64,000 bases of DNA from an uncultured Bacteroidota bacterium (lineage in GTDB: Bacteria > Bacteroidota > Bacteroidia > Chitinophagales > Chitinophagaceae), in contig CAISPO010000025.1 in the NCBI GenBank assembly GCA_903887415.1, positions 62,001-126,000 on the forward strand, written 5' to 3'. This document shows positions 7,719 through 16,305 of this stretch, piece after piece. The first letter of the stretch is position 1; each line of letters opens with the position of its first letter. A program made the position numbers and the translations under genes. The notes beneath the pieces are model-generated. The model was not told the DNA's origin and made no database searches. It saw only the letters and a list, made by a program, of their open reading frames with translations.

Positions 7719-8777
7719 TTACCGGATCAGGTTTTCAAGTTTTTTTTCATTAGCTATTATTACTTTCCCGCTTTTAATATCAATCAGGTTTTCACTTTTA
7801 AAATCACTTAGCGTGCGGATCAGTGATTCTGTAGCAGTGCCGGCAATAGTAGCCAGATCATCGCGGCTTATATCAATAAGATAAGGTTCATCCTTATTAG
7901 TATGGTACTTCTTCTGCAAGCTAATTAATGCTTCTGCCACCTTCTTTCTTAAAGTATTATAAGCAATCCCCAAAAGCTGAGATTCTTTTTCCGCTAAATT
8001 TTTTGCAAGCAATCCAATAAATTTCCTGGCTGTGGCAGGGTTACTGTTTATCAAATCTTCAAAACCCTGCTTAGGTATTAATACGAGTTCTGTTTCTTCA
8101 ATACTTTCGGCATTCTCTTTATAAGCCGTTCCTTCGAGGAGGGATACGTAACCAAAAAAATCGCCTTCGGCGTATAAGTCCATGACGAGATCTTTACCAT
8201 CCTCATGAGTTTTAAAGGTTTTTACCTTGCCTTTGAGTATATAATACAGATAATGCGGATGCGCTCCTTCTTTATATATTACCTGCTTCTTTTTATATGA
8301 ATTTGTATTGCTTTCCCTCTTCAGGTCATCAAGGCTTTTTTTATTGCTTAAAGTGGACATTAATTCATTTAAACCTTGCAGATCAGGTGTTAATTTTTTT
8401 TGCATAGTGCTCACCTTACGCAAACGGCTTTCAATAGCATTGAGCAGTTCATTTCCCGAAAATGGTTTTGTAATGTAATCGTCTGCACCCATTTCCATTG
8501 CAGATCTGAAATCGCTGCGCTCGCTTTTAGAAGTGAGGAAAATGAATGGAATATTTTGAGTGTCCACGTCTTTGTGCAATACATGCAGCACGCCATATCC
8601 ATCAACACCCGGCATCATAATATCGCAAATGATAAGGTCAGGCTTGTTTTTTTGCGCGGCTTCAATGCCTTCCTTGCCATTAGTTGTCGTCAATACTTTG
8701 TAGTCGGAAAGCATCAATATCTCGGCGATATTTTCCCGGATGTCCTCGTTATCTTCAATGATCAGAATTGTTTTCAT
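7719..8777 (-). CDS. response regulator with Crp/Fnr-type output (REC-cNMP_bd-HTH_Crp)
   Basis: A 352-residue hybrid. Residues 1-120 form a receiver domain: acidic IEDNED at 7-12, phosphoacceptor Asp52 in ICDIMMPG, a Thr-Ser pair near 82, and Lys in YITKPFSG. After a linker (about 125-155) follows a cyclic-nucleotide-binding-like beta-roll (about 160-270: VIYKEGAHPHYLYYILKGKV, AEGDFFGYVSLLEG), then a Crp-type helix-turn-helix (ISRDDLATIAGTATESLIRT). The beta-roll lacks an obvious PRSELA-like cAMP signature, so phosphorylation is the likely input. It overlaps the upstream kinase gene by 23 bp, so the two are translated together and form a cognate pair. Target genes are unknown; the cbb3 locus nearby is a candidate. 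Confidence 0.87.
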   Translation of the reverse strand: MKTILIIEDNEDIRENIAEILMLSDYKVLTTTNGKEGIEAAQKNKPDLIICDIMMPGVDGYGVLHVLHKDVDTQNIPFIFLTSKSERSDFRSAMEMGADDYITKPFSGNELLNAIESRLRKVSTMQKKLTPDLQGLNELMSTLSNKKSLDDLKRESNTNSYKKKQVIYKEGAHPHYLYYILKGKVKTFKTHEDGKDLVMDLYAEGDFFGYVSLLEGTAYKENAESIEETELVLIPKQGFEDLINSNPATARKFIGLLAKNLAEKESQLLGIAYNTLRKKVAEALISLQKKYHTNKDEPYLIDISRDDLATIAGTATESLIRTLSDFKSENLIDIKSGKVIIANEKKLENLIR

Positions 8778-10497
8778 TACCTGCAGATTTATTCGTGAAT
8801 GTGATTGTAAATTGAGTGCCTTTACCTACCTCGCTTTGGCATTCTATATGGCCGTTCATTATCTCCGCATACTTATTTACTATGTGCAGCCCCAAGCCAG
8901 TGCCTTGTATATTGGTAACATTTGAGGAACGGAAAAAGCGTCTAAATAAACTCCCCTGATCTTCTTTTGGAATGCCAATTCCATTGTCTTTTACTGAAAG
9001 TGTGAATTTATCTTTGGAGTTATCCGTGGTCAGTGTTACTAGGGTATCTTCAGGGGAAAATTTTATAGCGTTCGACAATAAATTAGTTACAATATGTTTC
9101 AACATAGAAGCATCTGAAAATATAATATCCCCCCCTGAATGCTGATAGTAAATACTTTGTCCTTTTTTAAACAAATGCTGCACTTCCGGGATTATATCAG
9201 TCATTTGCTTCCTGACGTCATAATGGCTGTAATGCGGATGAACCGCACCTTCTTCTATCTTACCAACAGACAGGAAATCATTGAGTATTTCGGTAAGTGA
9301 TGATACAGAGGTTACTATTCGCTGTATATGTTTATCTCTGTTTGCCTGATCTTCGGTGGTGGTATATCTTGACAATAAATAAGCAGAGGATAATACAGCG
9401 CTCAAAGGCGTCCTGAATTCATGGGAGGCCATTGAAACAAAACGGGATTTCAATTCATTAAGCTCTTTTTCCTTTTCAAGGGCAGCTCTAAGCTCAGCCT
9501 CGGCAACTTTCTTTTCAGAAATATCAATGGCTATGCCAAGATAGCCACTGGTTACGCCTTGTGCATCTTTCATTAACGTAATGTCTAACGACACAAAGAA
9601 AGTGCTGCTGTCTTTTCTTACAAAATGAAATTCGAGGTCATTACTGCTATTTAATGCGGCCAGTGTGGTGAATACTTCAAAATCCGCTGATATGTTTCTT
9701 CCTGTCTGGATAGAAAGTTCTGCAGCTTTATTTTGCAGTTCAGCCAAAACATGAAAGAGTACCAGGTTATGCTTGTTTACAATTTCACCTGATTTGTAAC
9801 CAAGCGCTTTTTCGGCGGCGGGATTAATAAAGAGAATCAAGCCATTTTTATCGCACACGATAATTATTGCCCCGGCGTGGTTCCAGATATTGTTTAGAAA
9901 TGTATTTACCCGTTGCAGTTCTGCATCTTTCCTTTCGGTTTCTTTGATTTGAGCGCTCAGTTGCTCAACTGTTAATGCGAGTGATTGGGTGCCTTCTTTT
10001 ACCTTTTCTTCAAGGTGGGTATTTAAATGCTTTATAGCCTGTTCTGTTTCTTTTCGCTGGCTGATATCATTAATGAAAGCAAGGGCGTAATTTTCATTGT
10101 CAATAGTGTAATGCCCCAGGCTCACTTCTACAGGAAATTCAGTTCCATTCTTTTTCAAACCAGCAAGCTCCATTCCCAATCCCATAGGGCGGCTATGAGG
10201 GTCATTGCTATGCCGTTCACGGTGATGTACATGTCTTTCTTTAAACCGTTGCGGAATCAGCATTTCTACCTTTAAGCCTAACAACTCGTGTTCAGTATAT
10301 CCAAATTGGTGTTCAATAAATTTATTTGCACTTTGTATTTCACCCTTTGAATTGGTGATGAGTATGCCGATAGTTGCGTAATCAAACAACGCCTGGAAAG
10401 TTTTACTGCTTAGTGTAGTGAATGGCATACCGAAAGATAACTCGCTATTTTCAATTAGCAATGGATTACCTTTATAGGATACGACGATTTTAGCCAT
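8755..10497 (-). CDS. PAS-domain sensor histidine kinase
   Basis: A 580-residue kinase without membrane segments, so cytoplasmic. Order: PAS1 (about residues 30-150), coiled-coil linker (150-195), PAS2 (about 200-330), HisKA with His359 in MASHEFRTPLS, then HATPase_c with the N box LLSNAIKFSP, G1 DNGIGIP and G2 GTGLGLHIV. PAS1 has His89 in the sequence KERH at the place of the FixL heme ligand, but this His is also common in non-heme PAS domains and the distal Arg position is Met109. Input is therefore likely redox, oxygen or a small ligand, not provable here. The gene overlaps the downstream REC-Crp regulator by 23 bp. Confidence 0.9.
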   Translation of the reverse strand: MAKIVVSYKGNPLLIENSELSFGMPFTTLSSKTFQALFDYATIGILITNSKGEIQSANKFIEHQFGYTEHELLGLKVEMLIPQRFKERHVHHRERHSNDPHSRPMGLGMELAGLKKNGTEFPVEVSLGHYTIDNENYALAFINDISQRKETEQAIKHLNTHLEEKVKEGTQSLALTVEQLSAQIKETERKDAELQRVNTFLNNIWNHAGAIIIVCDKNGLILFINPAAEKALGYKSGEIVNKHNLVLFHVLAELQNKAAELSIQTGRNISADFEVFTTLAALNSSNDLEFHFVRKDSSTFFVSLDITLMKDAQGVTSGYLGIAIDISEKKVAEAELRAALEKEKELNELKSRFVSMASHEFRTPLSAVLSSAYLLSRYTTTEDQANRDKHIQRIVTSVSSLTEILNDFLSVGKIEEGAVHPHYSHYDVRKQMTDIIPEVQHLFKKGQSIYYQHSGGDIIFSDASMLKHIVTNLLSNAIKFSPEDTLVTLTTDNSKDKFTLSVKDNGIGIPKEDQGSLFRRFFRSSNVTNIQGTGLGLHIVNKYAEIMNGHIECQSEVGKGTQFTITFTNKSAGNENNSDH

Positions 10498-10624
10498 AGC
10501 CGCAAATATTTAAAACATGGAAGATTTCGGCGGTAACCAATATCAGCAGCGAACATGATTTTAATCAGGTTTTTAAGCACAGTCTGCGAAATACACACAA
10601 TTAACTAATATTTTTAATGTATTT

Positions 10625-10712
10625 CTGGGATCATGTATTATCTAAATGCAGTGTGACCCAACAATAGAACTAACCAAACTCATCTTTTGAATTGATCCCA
10701 GTTAGTTAGTTC
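10625..10712. repeat. interleaved inverted repeats (A-B-A'-B')
   Basis: CTGGGATCA (10625-10633) pairs with TGATCCCAG (10693-10701), and GAACTAAC (10667-10674) pairs with GTTAGTTC (10705-10712). The order A-B-A'-B' is the topology of a pseudoknot if transcribed. It lies in the 250 bp between the histidine kinase gene and the DUF2158-like gene, upstream of the apparent promoter at 10728, so no transcript covering it is evident. Confidence 0.4.
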
Positions 10713-10727
10713 CAGGATTTACGCACC

Positions 10728-10735
10728 TATTTTTG
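10728..10735 (+). promoter_or_regulatory. promoter -7 element of DUF2158-like gene
   Basis: TATTTTTG matches TAnnTTTG and lies 13 bp before the ATG at 10749, which implies a very short 5' leader. Confidence 0.45.
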
Positions 10736-10748
10736 GATAAAAAGATTA

Positions 10749-10958
10749 ATGGAACCAAAATTTGTTTCTGGCGATAAAGTGAGGCTAATATCCGGCGGCC
10801 CAGATATGACAATAAGAGGCGTTCATTATGATGTAATGGCTAATGAATATGATAGCAATATGTATGATTGCATTTGGTTTGAAAATAATAAAGAAGGCAA
10901 AAGAGAAGTGCGTTATTGCCCGTTTTATAGTGATGAGTTAATTATAGTAAAAGACTGA
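10749..10958 (+). CDS. YodC-like DUF2158 small protein
   Basis: A 69-residue protein with the DUF2158 pattern: an opening FVSGDKVRLISGGPDMTI block, a central DCIWFENNKEG segment and a closing FYSDELIIV strand. Family members are short, probably SH3-like beta barrels of unknown function, often found as single genes. The promoter is at 10728. It stands alone, divergent from the histidine kinase gene. Confidence 0.75.
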   Translation: MEPKFVSGDKVRLISGGPDMTIRGVHYDVMANEYDSNMYDCIWFENNKEGKREVRYCPFYSDELIIVKD

Positions 10959-10994
10959 ATTCCGAAAAAGAATAAACAGCATGGCCGGATTACT

Positions 10995-12287
10995 TTATAG
11001 CCCCTTTATCATTCTTCCAAATCGTTGATGATATGCTTTCTCCAACATTTCCTTATGTGCAGGATGTGCAATGCCGGTTAACAAAACTGCACGCTGCTCC
11101 AGGTTTTTTCCAAATAAATTCACTACACCATATTCTGTGGCTACATAGTGGATGTGGCCTCGTGTAGTAACTACGCCAGCACCTTCATTTAAATGCGGAA
11201 CTATGCGCGAAATGCCATTTTTAGTGACGGAGGTTATAGCAATAACAGGCTTGCCGCCTTCTGATAAAGCTGCGCCGCGCATAAAATCCATTTGCCCGCC
11301 AATACCCGAGAACTGCCAGGTGCCGATTGAGTCTGCACACACCTGCCCTGTAATATCTATCTCTATCGCGCTGTTTATAGAAACAACTTTAGGGTTTTTG
11401 CGAATTACAGATACATCGTTTACAAAAGCTACATCCATACAATTGACATATGGATTGTTATCCACAAAGTCATAAATTTTACGAGTGCCTAATACGAACG
11501 TGCTAACAATTTTACCACATTCCACTTTTTTCCGGGCGTTAGTGATTACGCCTTTTTCCACCAATGGTACCACTCCGTCAGAAAACATTTCGGTGTGTAT
11601 CCCCAGATCCCTATGGCCGGAAAGCGCTGTCAATACCGCGTTAGGAATAGCGCCTATACCCATTTGCAACGTTGCGCCATCTTCTATCAGTGAGGCAACC
11701 TGTAATCCTATCTTATCGGTAATGGAGTCAGCCTTAGCACTGTAATCCACCTCAAATAATTCAGCTTCTTCCCATATCATTGCATTAAACCTGGAAATGT
11801 GGATGAACCCATCACCCAAAACACGGGGCATTCGCGGGTTTACCTGTGCTATTATTTTTTTAGCATTTCTTGCCGCACTTATCGTTACATCAGCAGATGT
11901 GCCCAACGTGCAGTATCCATGCTCGTCTGGCGGAGACACTTGCAACAATGCTACATCCAGCGGCAAATAATGCTCGTTGAATAACTGTGGAATTTCGCTG
12001 AGGAAAACAGGAATGTACCCTCCACGCTCTGAATTGGCCCAGTCCCTGTTGTTATCTGCAACAAAAAGGGAGTTGAAATAAAAACTACTTAACACTTCGG
12101 GATGATTCCAGTCTATATTGCCATAAGTGCTGATGGCTATCAATTCAATATTGTTGATTGTACCAGCGCGTTGCAGCAAAGCGGCCACTAGTTTTTGAGG
12201 CATTGCCGCGCTGCTGTGAATGAAGACCCTGTTGCCACTTTCTACTAGCAATACGGCATCTTCCGCCGTTGTATATCCTGGTTCCAT
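10995..12287 (-). CDS. acetyl-CoA hydrolase/transferase family protein (CoA-transferase)
   Basis: About 430 residues of the family I CoA-transferase fold typical of acetyl-CoA hydrolase and 4-hydroxybutyrate CoA-transferase: N-terminal SGNRVFIHSSAAMPQ, VSPPDEHGYCTLGTS, then the C-terminal half with GIGAIPNAVLTAL, the glutamate region HTEMFSDG, and GIGGQMDFMRGA. It transfers CoA between acetate and another acid in central carbon metabolism. The start ATG at 12287 is chosen because family proteins begin with YTTAEDAV; a TTG frame extends to 12323. It is the last gene after the cbb3 assembly genes and is read in the same direction, so read-through is possible, though there is no clear functional link. 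Confidence 0.88.
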   Translation of the reverse strand: MEPGYTTAEDAVLLVESGNRVFIHSSAAMPQKLVAALLQRAGTINNIELIAISTYGNIDWNHPEVLSSFYFNSLFVADNNRDWANSERGGYIPVFLSEIPQLFNEHYLPLDVALLQVSPPDEHGYCTLGTSADVTISAARNAKKIIAQVNPRMPRVLGDGFIHISRFNAMIWEEAELFEVDYSAKADSITDKIGLQVASLIEDGATLQMGIGAIPNAVLTALSGHRDLGIHTEMFSDGVVPLVEKGVITNARKKVECGKIVSTFVLGTRKIYDFVDNNPYVNCMDVAFVNDVSVIRKNPKVVSINSAIEIDITGQVCADSIGTWQFSGIGGQMDFMRGAALSEGGKPVIAITSVTKNGISRIVPHLNEGAGVVTTRGHIHYVATEYGVVNLFGKNLEQRAVLLTGIAHPAHKEMLEKAYHQRFGRMIKGL

Positions 12288-12333
12288 TTTTTCCTTTATT
12301 ATTATTTGAATTGGTTTCAGCAAGCCTGCGGAA

Positions 12334-13044
12334 TCACCTTTTGTGGCAACAACACGATTTTATTTCATGTTGTTCTACCACTACTTTTGGGCTAAGGTAG
12401 GGTATGCCCAGGTTCATTCCTCTTAAAATAAACAGGCAACCAAAAGAGAACACAATAACGGGGACAAGTTTCCGGATATGGTTTGTGCGTAATAAAGTCA
12501 GCTTTGTTTTCAAGAGAGTTATGCTGACCAGCATAGGCAATGTTCCTAATCCGAAGACATACATCATGGCCGCTGCCTGTAAAGCCGTAGTCGCAGTAAG
12601 CGATGCAGACAACGCCATATACACCAAACCACATGGAAGCAGGCCGTTTAAAATACCGGCAATAGCCAACGTACCAAACCCCGGCTTGCCTATTAACTGT
12701 CCTAATTTCTTTTTCAGATACGCAGCCCAGGGCAATTGGAGTTTTATGATGTGATTGGGGACAAACGAAAACAGGCCAATTACTAATAAAAAGCCCCCGA
12801 GTATTATGGAAATGTATTGCTGGACTTTGGGGTCAAACATACTGCGAAAGGAGTGCAGGATGATGGCTAAAGCAGCATACACTGATATGCGGCCCATATG
12901 ATACACGGCCAGAGCGACGATCTTTTTATATCCGCTGAATGCCTGGAAGGGCATTATCCATATTATGGGCCCGCACATACCCGCGCAATGGAGGCTGCCT
13001 GTAAAGCCCATCAGCAAAGCCATGGTATAGGATAGCGCGCTCAT
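12334..13044 (-). CDS. sulfite exporter TauE/SafE family protein (cbb3-linked, UreH/CcoH-type)
   Basis: A 236-residue polytopic membrane protein. The first helix carries the hallmark GFTGSLHCAGMCGP, and LNGLLPCGLVYMAL occurs mid-protein. About six membrane helices are seen. The C terminus ends in a His/Cys-rich tail (HEIKSCCCHKR) that could bind a metal such as copper. In Bacteroidota cbb3 loci this protein regularly follows fixH and probably helps copper supply or oxidase assembly. The start ATG overlaps the fixH stop (TGATG at 13046-13042), which indicates translational coupling. Confidence 0.83.
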   Translation of the reverse strand: MSALSYTMALLMGFTGSLHCAGMCGPIIWIMPFQAFSGYKKIVALAVYHMGRISVYAALAIILHSFRSMFDPKVQQYISIILGGFLLVIGLFSFVPNHIIKLQLPWAAYLKKKLGQLIGKPGFGTLAIAGILNGLLPCGLVYMALSASLTATTALQAAAMMYVFGLGTLPMLVSITLLKTKLTLLRTNHIRKLVPVIVFSFGCLFILRGMNLGIPYLSPKVVVEQHEIKSCCCHKR

Positions 13045-13487
13045 CAGGAGTGCAGTATTATTTCTGATTCCTGATAATAGTTTTTGCCATCGGCAACCCA
13101 ACTGGCTTTTATGGTGTACCTCGTATTTCGAAGGCTATCCCGTGGAATTGTAATGTTGTTGTTTTGCGCATTGATTTTAAATCTGCTGTCCCAGTCCGCA
13201 TCTACAGGTGAATAGAACAGGATGTCGCCGGATAATAATTTGTTTTTAAATTCATCGGGAAATTCTATTGTGACGGATCGCCCGTTTGCATGGATGGTCA
13301 ATGGCCGCGACAACGCAGCTTGGTTTTTACCGGCATCTATCACTTTCTGGTAGGCTATTTCCTCACCGTAATAATCTTTGGAAACAAGATCGAAATGCTG
13401 GCGGCTGCTTGCGATTACCAATGTCGCCATGAACAGCACAAAACCACCGTATAAAATACCTATCCTCCATCCCCAACTTATTTTCAT
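13044..13487 (-). CDS. FixH family protein, cbb3 oxidase assembly
   Basis: A 147-residue protein with one N-terminal membrane helix (WRIGILYGGFVLFMATLVIA) followed by SRQHFDLVSKDYYGEEIAYQK, the most conserved FixH segment, and a beta-sandwich periplasmic domain. FixH works with the FixI/CcoI copper ATPase in maturation of cbb3 oxidase. The ATG at 13487 is chosen; an upstream TTG frame begins at 13511 inside the overlap with ccoG. Located between ccoG and the TauE/SafE-like gene, all leftward with overlaps or tiny gaps. Confidence 0.87.
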   Translation of the reverse strand: MKISWGWRIGILYGGFVLFMATLVIASSRQHFDLVSKDYYGEEIAYQKVIDAGKNQAALSRPLTIHANGRSVTIEFPDEFKNKLLSGDILFYSPVDADWDSRFKINAQNNNITIPRDSLRNTRYTIKASWVADGKNYYQESEIILHS

Positions 13488-13507
13488 ACTCGAATATTTA
13501 TTGATGA

Positions 13508-14914
13508 TCAATTATCTTTAAACGGCCCCAGAAAAGATGTAGTAATCGTATTTATTTTTTCTTTCCCTTCATAAACACCTATTTTTAAAATCGTCTTCCT
13601 GTTTTTGACGGCATCGTTATTGACATATATAAACATGCTGCCTGTGGTATAGCCGTCCTTCGGGATTAGCAGTTTTGTTTCGCCTACTAATTTAATTGTG
13701 CCCTCAAAGTTTTCCGGTTTCAGGGTTACTTCCTTATTTTTAAACGTTTTATTAAGCAGTTTGTAATTATACAGATTGCTCATCTGGTGGTTAGGCTGTT
13801 CCTGGTAAAGTTGTCCTGGCGTGCGTAAAAGGGTGACGCCTACATCGGTTCTTGTTGATAGTAACCAAGCCAGTATTCCCAGCAACAGGCACATTACGAC
13901 ACTATAAGCCTTTATTCGCCAGGTGAGCCGCCAGGGCTTTTTTTCTGAAATGTTGTTTTCCGATGCATAACGGATAAGCCCTTCGGGAAAACCGACTGCA
14001 TTCATCATTTTATTACAGGCATCAATACATGCAGTACAATTGATACATTCCAGTTGTGTACCATTGCGTATATCTATACCGGTGGGACAGACTTTGACGC
14101 ATTGTTCGCAATCAATACAATCACCAATGGTACGCGCTTCATTTTTATGTAATTTGCCGCGATGTTCACCCCTTTTATAATCATAAGCAACTATCACTGA
14201 ATCACGGTCAAGAAGTACCCCTTGCATCCGGCCATAAGGACATATTACCGTACATATCTGCTCCCTCATTAATAAGTAAACGAAGAAAAATATAGTCGTG
14301 AAAACAGTGAGCGAGATGAATAAACCGATGTTTTCAGACAAGGGCCGGGTGACCAGTTTCTTAATCTCATCTATTCCTATTATATAAGCGAGAAAGGTAC
14401 TTGCGATTATAAAACTTACTATCCAGAAGGAAGCCCACTTGCTGGTTTTCTTTATTATTTTGTCCGTATGCCAGGGGGCTTTTGCGAGTAATTTTTGTTG
14501 CGGGCCATCACCTTCGATCCAGTATTCAATTTTCCGGAAAACCATTTCCATGAAAATGGTTTGCGGACAAGCCCATCCACAAAATACTCTTCCAAATACA
14601 ACGGTAAATAAAGCTACAAATACAATAAACACAACCATTCCCAACGCGAAAATGAAAAAATCCTGTGGCCAGAATATTTGCCCGAATAATATAAATCGTC
14701 GTTCAAGAATATTGATCAAAAAAACAGGATGGTCATTTACTTTTACAAACGGCAACCCAAAAAAAATGGCGAGATATAATATACTTATCCACGTCCGGGC
14801 ATTGTACAATTTACCTGTTGGCTGATGGGGGAATACCCAGATCCGCTTTCCTTTCTGATCAACTGTCGCTACCTTATCTCTGAATGATACTTCAGGTGTT
14901 GTGCTTTCAATCAT
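13508..14914 (-). CDS. ccoG: cytochrome c oxidase accessory protein CcoG
   Basis: A 468-residue membrane-bound iron-sulfur protein. About five membrane helices surround FCGWACPQTIF and QICTVICPYGRMQG; two 4Fe-4S ferredoxin motifs follow (CIDCEQCVKVCP and CINCTACIDACN), and the C-terminal ~100 residues form an Ig-like domain (IG accessory). CcoG (RdxA/FixG) is a copper reductase that serves cbb3 assembly. Its start overlaps the ccoP stop by 4 bp (ATGA). Confidence 0.95.
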   Translation of the reverse strand: MIESTTPEVSFRDKVATVDQKGKRIWVFPHQPTGKLYNARTWISILYLAIFFGLPFVKVNDHPVFLINILERRFILFGQIFWPQDFFIFALGMVVFIVFVALFTVVFGRVFCGWACPQTIFMEMVFRKIEYWIEGDGPQQKLLAKAPWHTDKIIKKTSKWASFWIVSFIIASTFLAYIIGIDEIKKLVTRPLSENIGLFISLTVFTTIFFFVYLLMREQICTVICPYGRMQGVLLDRDSVIVAYDYKRGEHRGKLHKNEARTIGDCIDCEQCVKVCPTGIDIRNGTQLECINCTACIDACNKMMNAVGFPEGLIRYASENNISEKKPWRLTWRIKAYSVVMCLLLGILAWLLSTRTDVGVTLLRTPGQLYQEQPNHQMSNLYNYKLLNKTFKNKEVTLKPENFEGTIKLVGETKLLIPKDGYTTGSMFIYVNNDAVKNRKTILKIGVYEGKEKINTITTSFLGPFKDN

Positions 14915-16092
14915 TGTTTATCCACATTAGCCACTATCCTTACCTTATTTGTTTTCACTTTTGCGCTATCTCCTGTATTTGTATCCTGTGAGGCTTCGAT
15001 ATACAAATCGCCTTGCGGGGCCTTGGGGATAGCGGGGTGGGTGCCCTTTAATGATTTTATGAAGCTGGCTAACTCCTGTATTTGCCTGGGGGAATAATCG
15101 TCTTTCCAGCTTTTCATTCCTTTATCCTGCCAGCCATATTTTATTGACTTGAAAATATCTTTTATGCCCCCACCATGCAACCAATATTCATCAGTCAGAT
15201 TTGGCCCGACATTCCCACCGCCGTCTGCCAGGTGGCATGCCGCACAGGTCTTAATAAATAATTCATGCCCCTCTGAAACGGCAGCAGCATCAGTGAGTAA
15301 AGTAACCGAGTTTTCATCCACATTATTTGCCGATTGGGCCAGGTAAGCTGCCTTATCCTCTTCGCCTTTTTGCATTTCAACAGTGAATTCTTCCTCCTGG
15401 CTTAGTCCATCGTGCGAAATATGAAATCGATACAGGTAAATAACAGCGACTATTATTGTAAGGTAAAAACCATACTTCCACCAGGGTGGCAGGCTGTTGT
15501 CTAATTCCTGTATTCCATCATAATCATGATCGAGCAACAGGTCTTTTTCCTTTTCAATTGAAACCGCCTGATTAAAGTTGTCCCAAAACCAGCTTCTTTT
15601 TACAATAGCTTTTGCTGCAGGTATTAGCTCAGGTTTATTTACAATTACTTTGAGCATCGCTTTTATGTAAATCACCAATGCGAATATCACAATGAATTCC
15701 AGCAGGATCACGGACATTATTGAATAAAAGTCGTTTATGGGTATGCCATCAATAAAGTCCACGGGCACTGCGGCCTTTTCTGTTTCCGCTGCAAACGTTT
15801 GTACTGCCTGCAAGCAGAAAGCAGCCAGTAATAATATCGTTTTTATGGTAGTTGCACCCGTATTCCTTTCCTTCCGTACTTTATCGCGTATCGCAAGAGT
15901 TAGTTGGCGCAAGGTGTTTGCAAGCATACCAATTACGAACAGCAGCACCAACATCAGGCCTACCAGGCTAATGAGTACCATATTATAATTGCCTGCTTTG
16001 TCTTCAGGGCTTGATGAAGCTGAAAAAGCAAGTGTTGGCAAAAGCAATAAAGCAGATGCAATAACAACGGATATTTTTTTATGTAAACGCAT
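14911..16092 (-). CDS. ccoP: cbb3-type cytochrome c oxidase subunit III
   Basis: A 393-residue protein. It starts with a signal-like helix (VVIASALLLLPTLAFS), has further membrane helices around 37-62, 82-100 and 122-145, a CcoP-type N-terminal domain helix before the periplasmic part (WWKYGFYLTIIVAVIYLYRF), and one c-type cytochrome with CAACH at about residue 283 and a distal Met in GWQDKGMKSW. Proteobacterial CcoP has two hemes c; this protein shows only one CxxCH, as is usual in Bacteroidota. It passes electrons to the catalytic subunit. Confidence 0.92.
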   Translation of the reverse strand: MRLHKKISVVIASALLLLPTLAFSASSSPEDKAGNYNMVLISLVGLMLVLLFVIGMLANTLRQLTLAIRDKVRKERNTGATTIKTILLLAAFCLQAVQTFAAETEKAAVPVDFIDGIPINDFYSIMSVILLEFIVIFALVIYIKAMLKVIVNKPELIPAAKAIVKRSWFWDNFNQAVSIEKEKDLLLDHDYDGIQELDNSLPPWWKYGFYLTIIVAVIYLYRFHISHDGLSQEEEFTVEMQKGEEDKAAYLAQSANNVDENSVTLLTDAAAVSEGHELFIKTCAACHLADGGGNVGPNLTDEYWLHGGGIKDIFKSIKYGWQDKGMKSWKDDYSPRQIQELASFIKSLKGTHPAIPKAPQGDLYIEASQDTNTGDSAKVKTNKVRIVANVDKQ

Positions 16093-16120
16093 GTTCTATG
16101 CTGGTTTGTTTAATTATAGA

Positions 16121-16294
16121 TTATTCGTTTTCGTTTTCAGGAAAAGGGATACTTTTCAATAGCCGTATATAATTCTTATCTGCCCTGAGTGCCCACACAG
16201 TCATTGCTGTAAAAAACAGGAAGAATACTAGCAAGGATGATAGCGGGTAAATACTAACCCCTGTAATTCGTTCTAAATAATTAATAAACTTCAT
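16121..16294 (-). CDS. CcoQ/FixQ-like small subunit, 57 aa
   Basis: A 57-residue frame between ccoP and ccoNO: an N-terminal KFINYLERITG, one membrane helix (YPLSSLLVFFLFFTAMTVWAL) and a charged tail ending PFPENENE. Size, membrane topology and position match CcoQ, the small subunit that stabilises cbb3 oxidase. It starts 11 bp after the ccoNO stop and ends 28 bp before ccoP. Sequence identity with CcoQ is low in this family, so the assignment rests mainly on position and topology. Confidence 0.75.
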   Translation of the reverse strand: MKFINYLERITGVSIYPLSSLLVFFLFFTAMTVWALRADKNYIRLLKSIPFPENENE

Positions 16295-16305
16295 GATCTT
16301 CGTTT

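Noticed and set aside
11452-11466. DnaA-box-like TTATCCACA and possible origin
   Set aside because: Single copy within a CoA-transferase gene, without AT-rich unwinding region or dnaA/dnaN genes.
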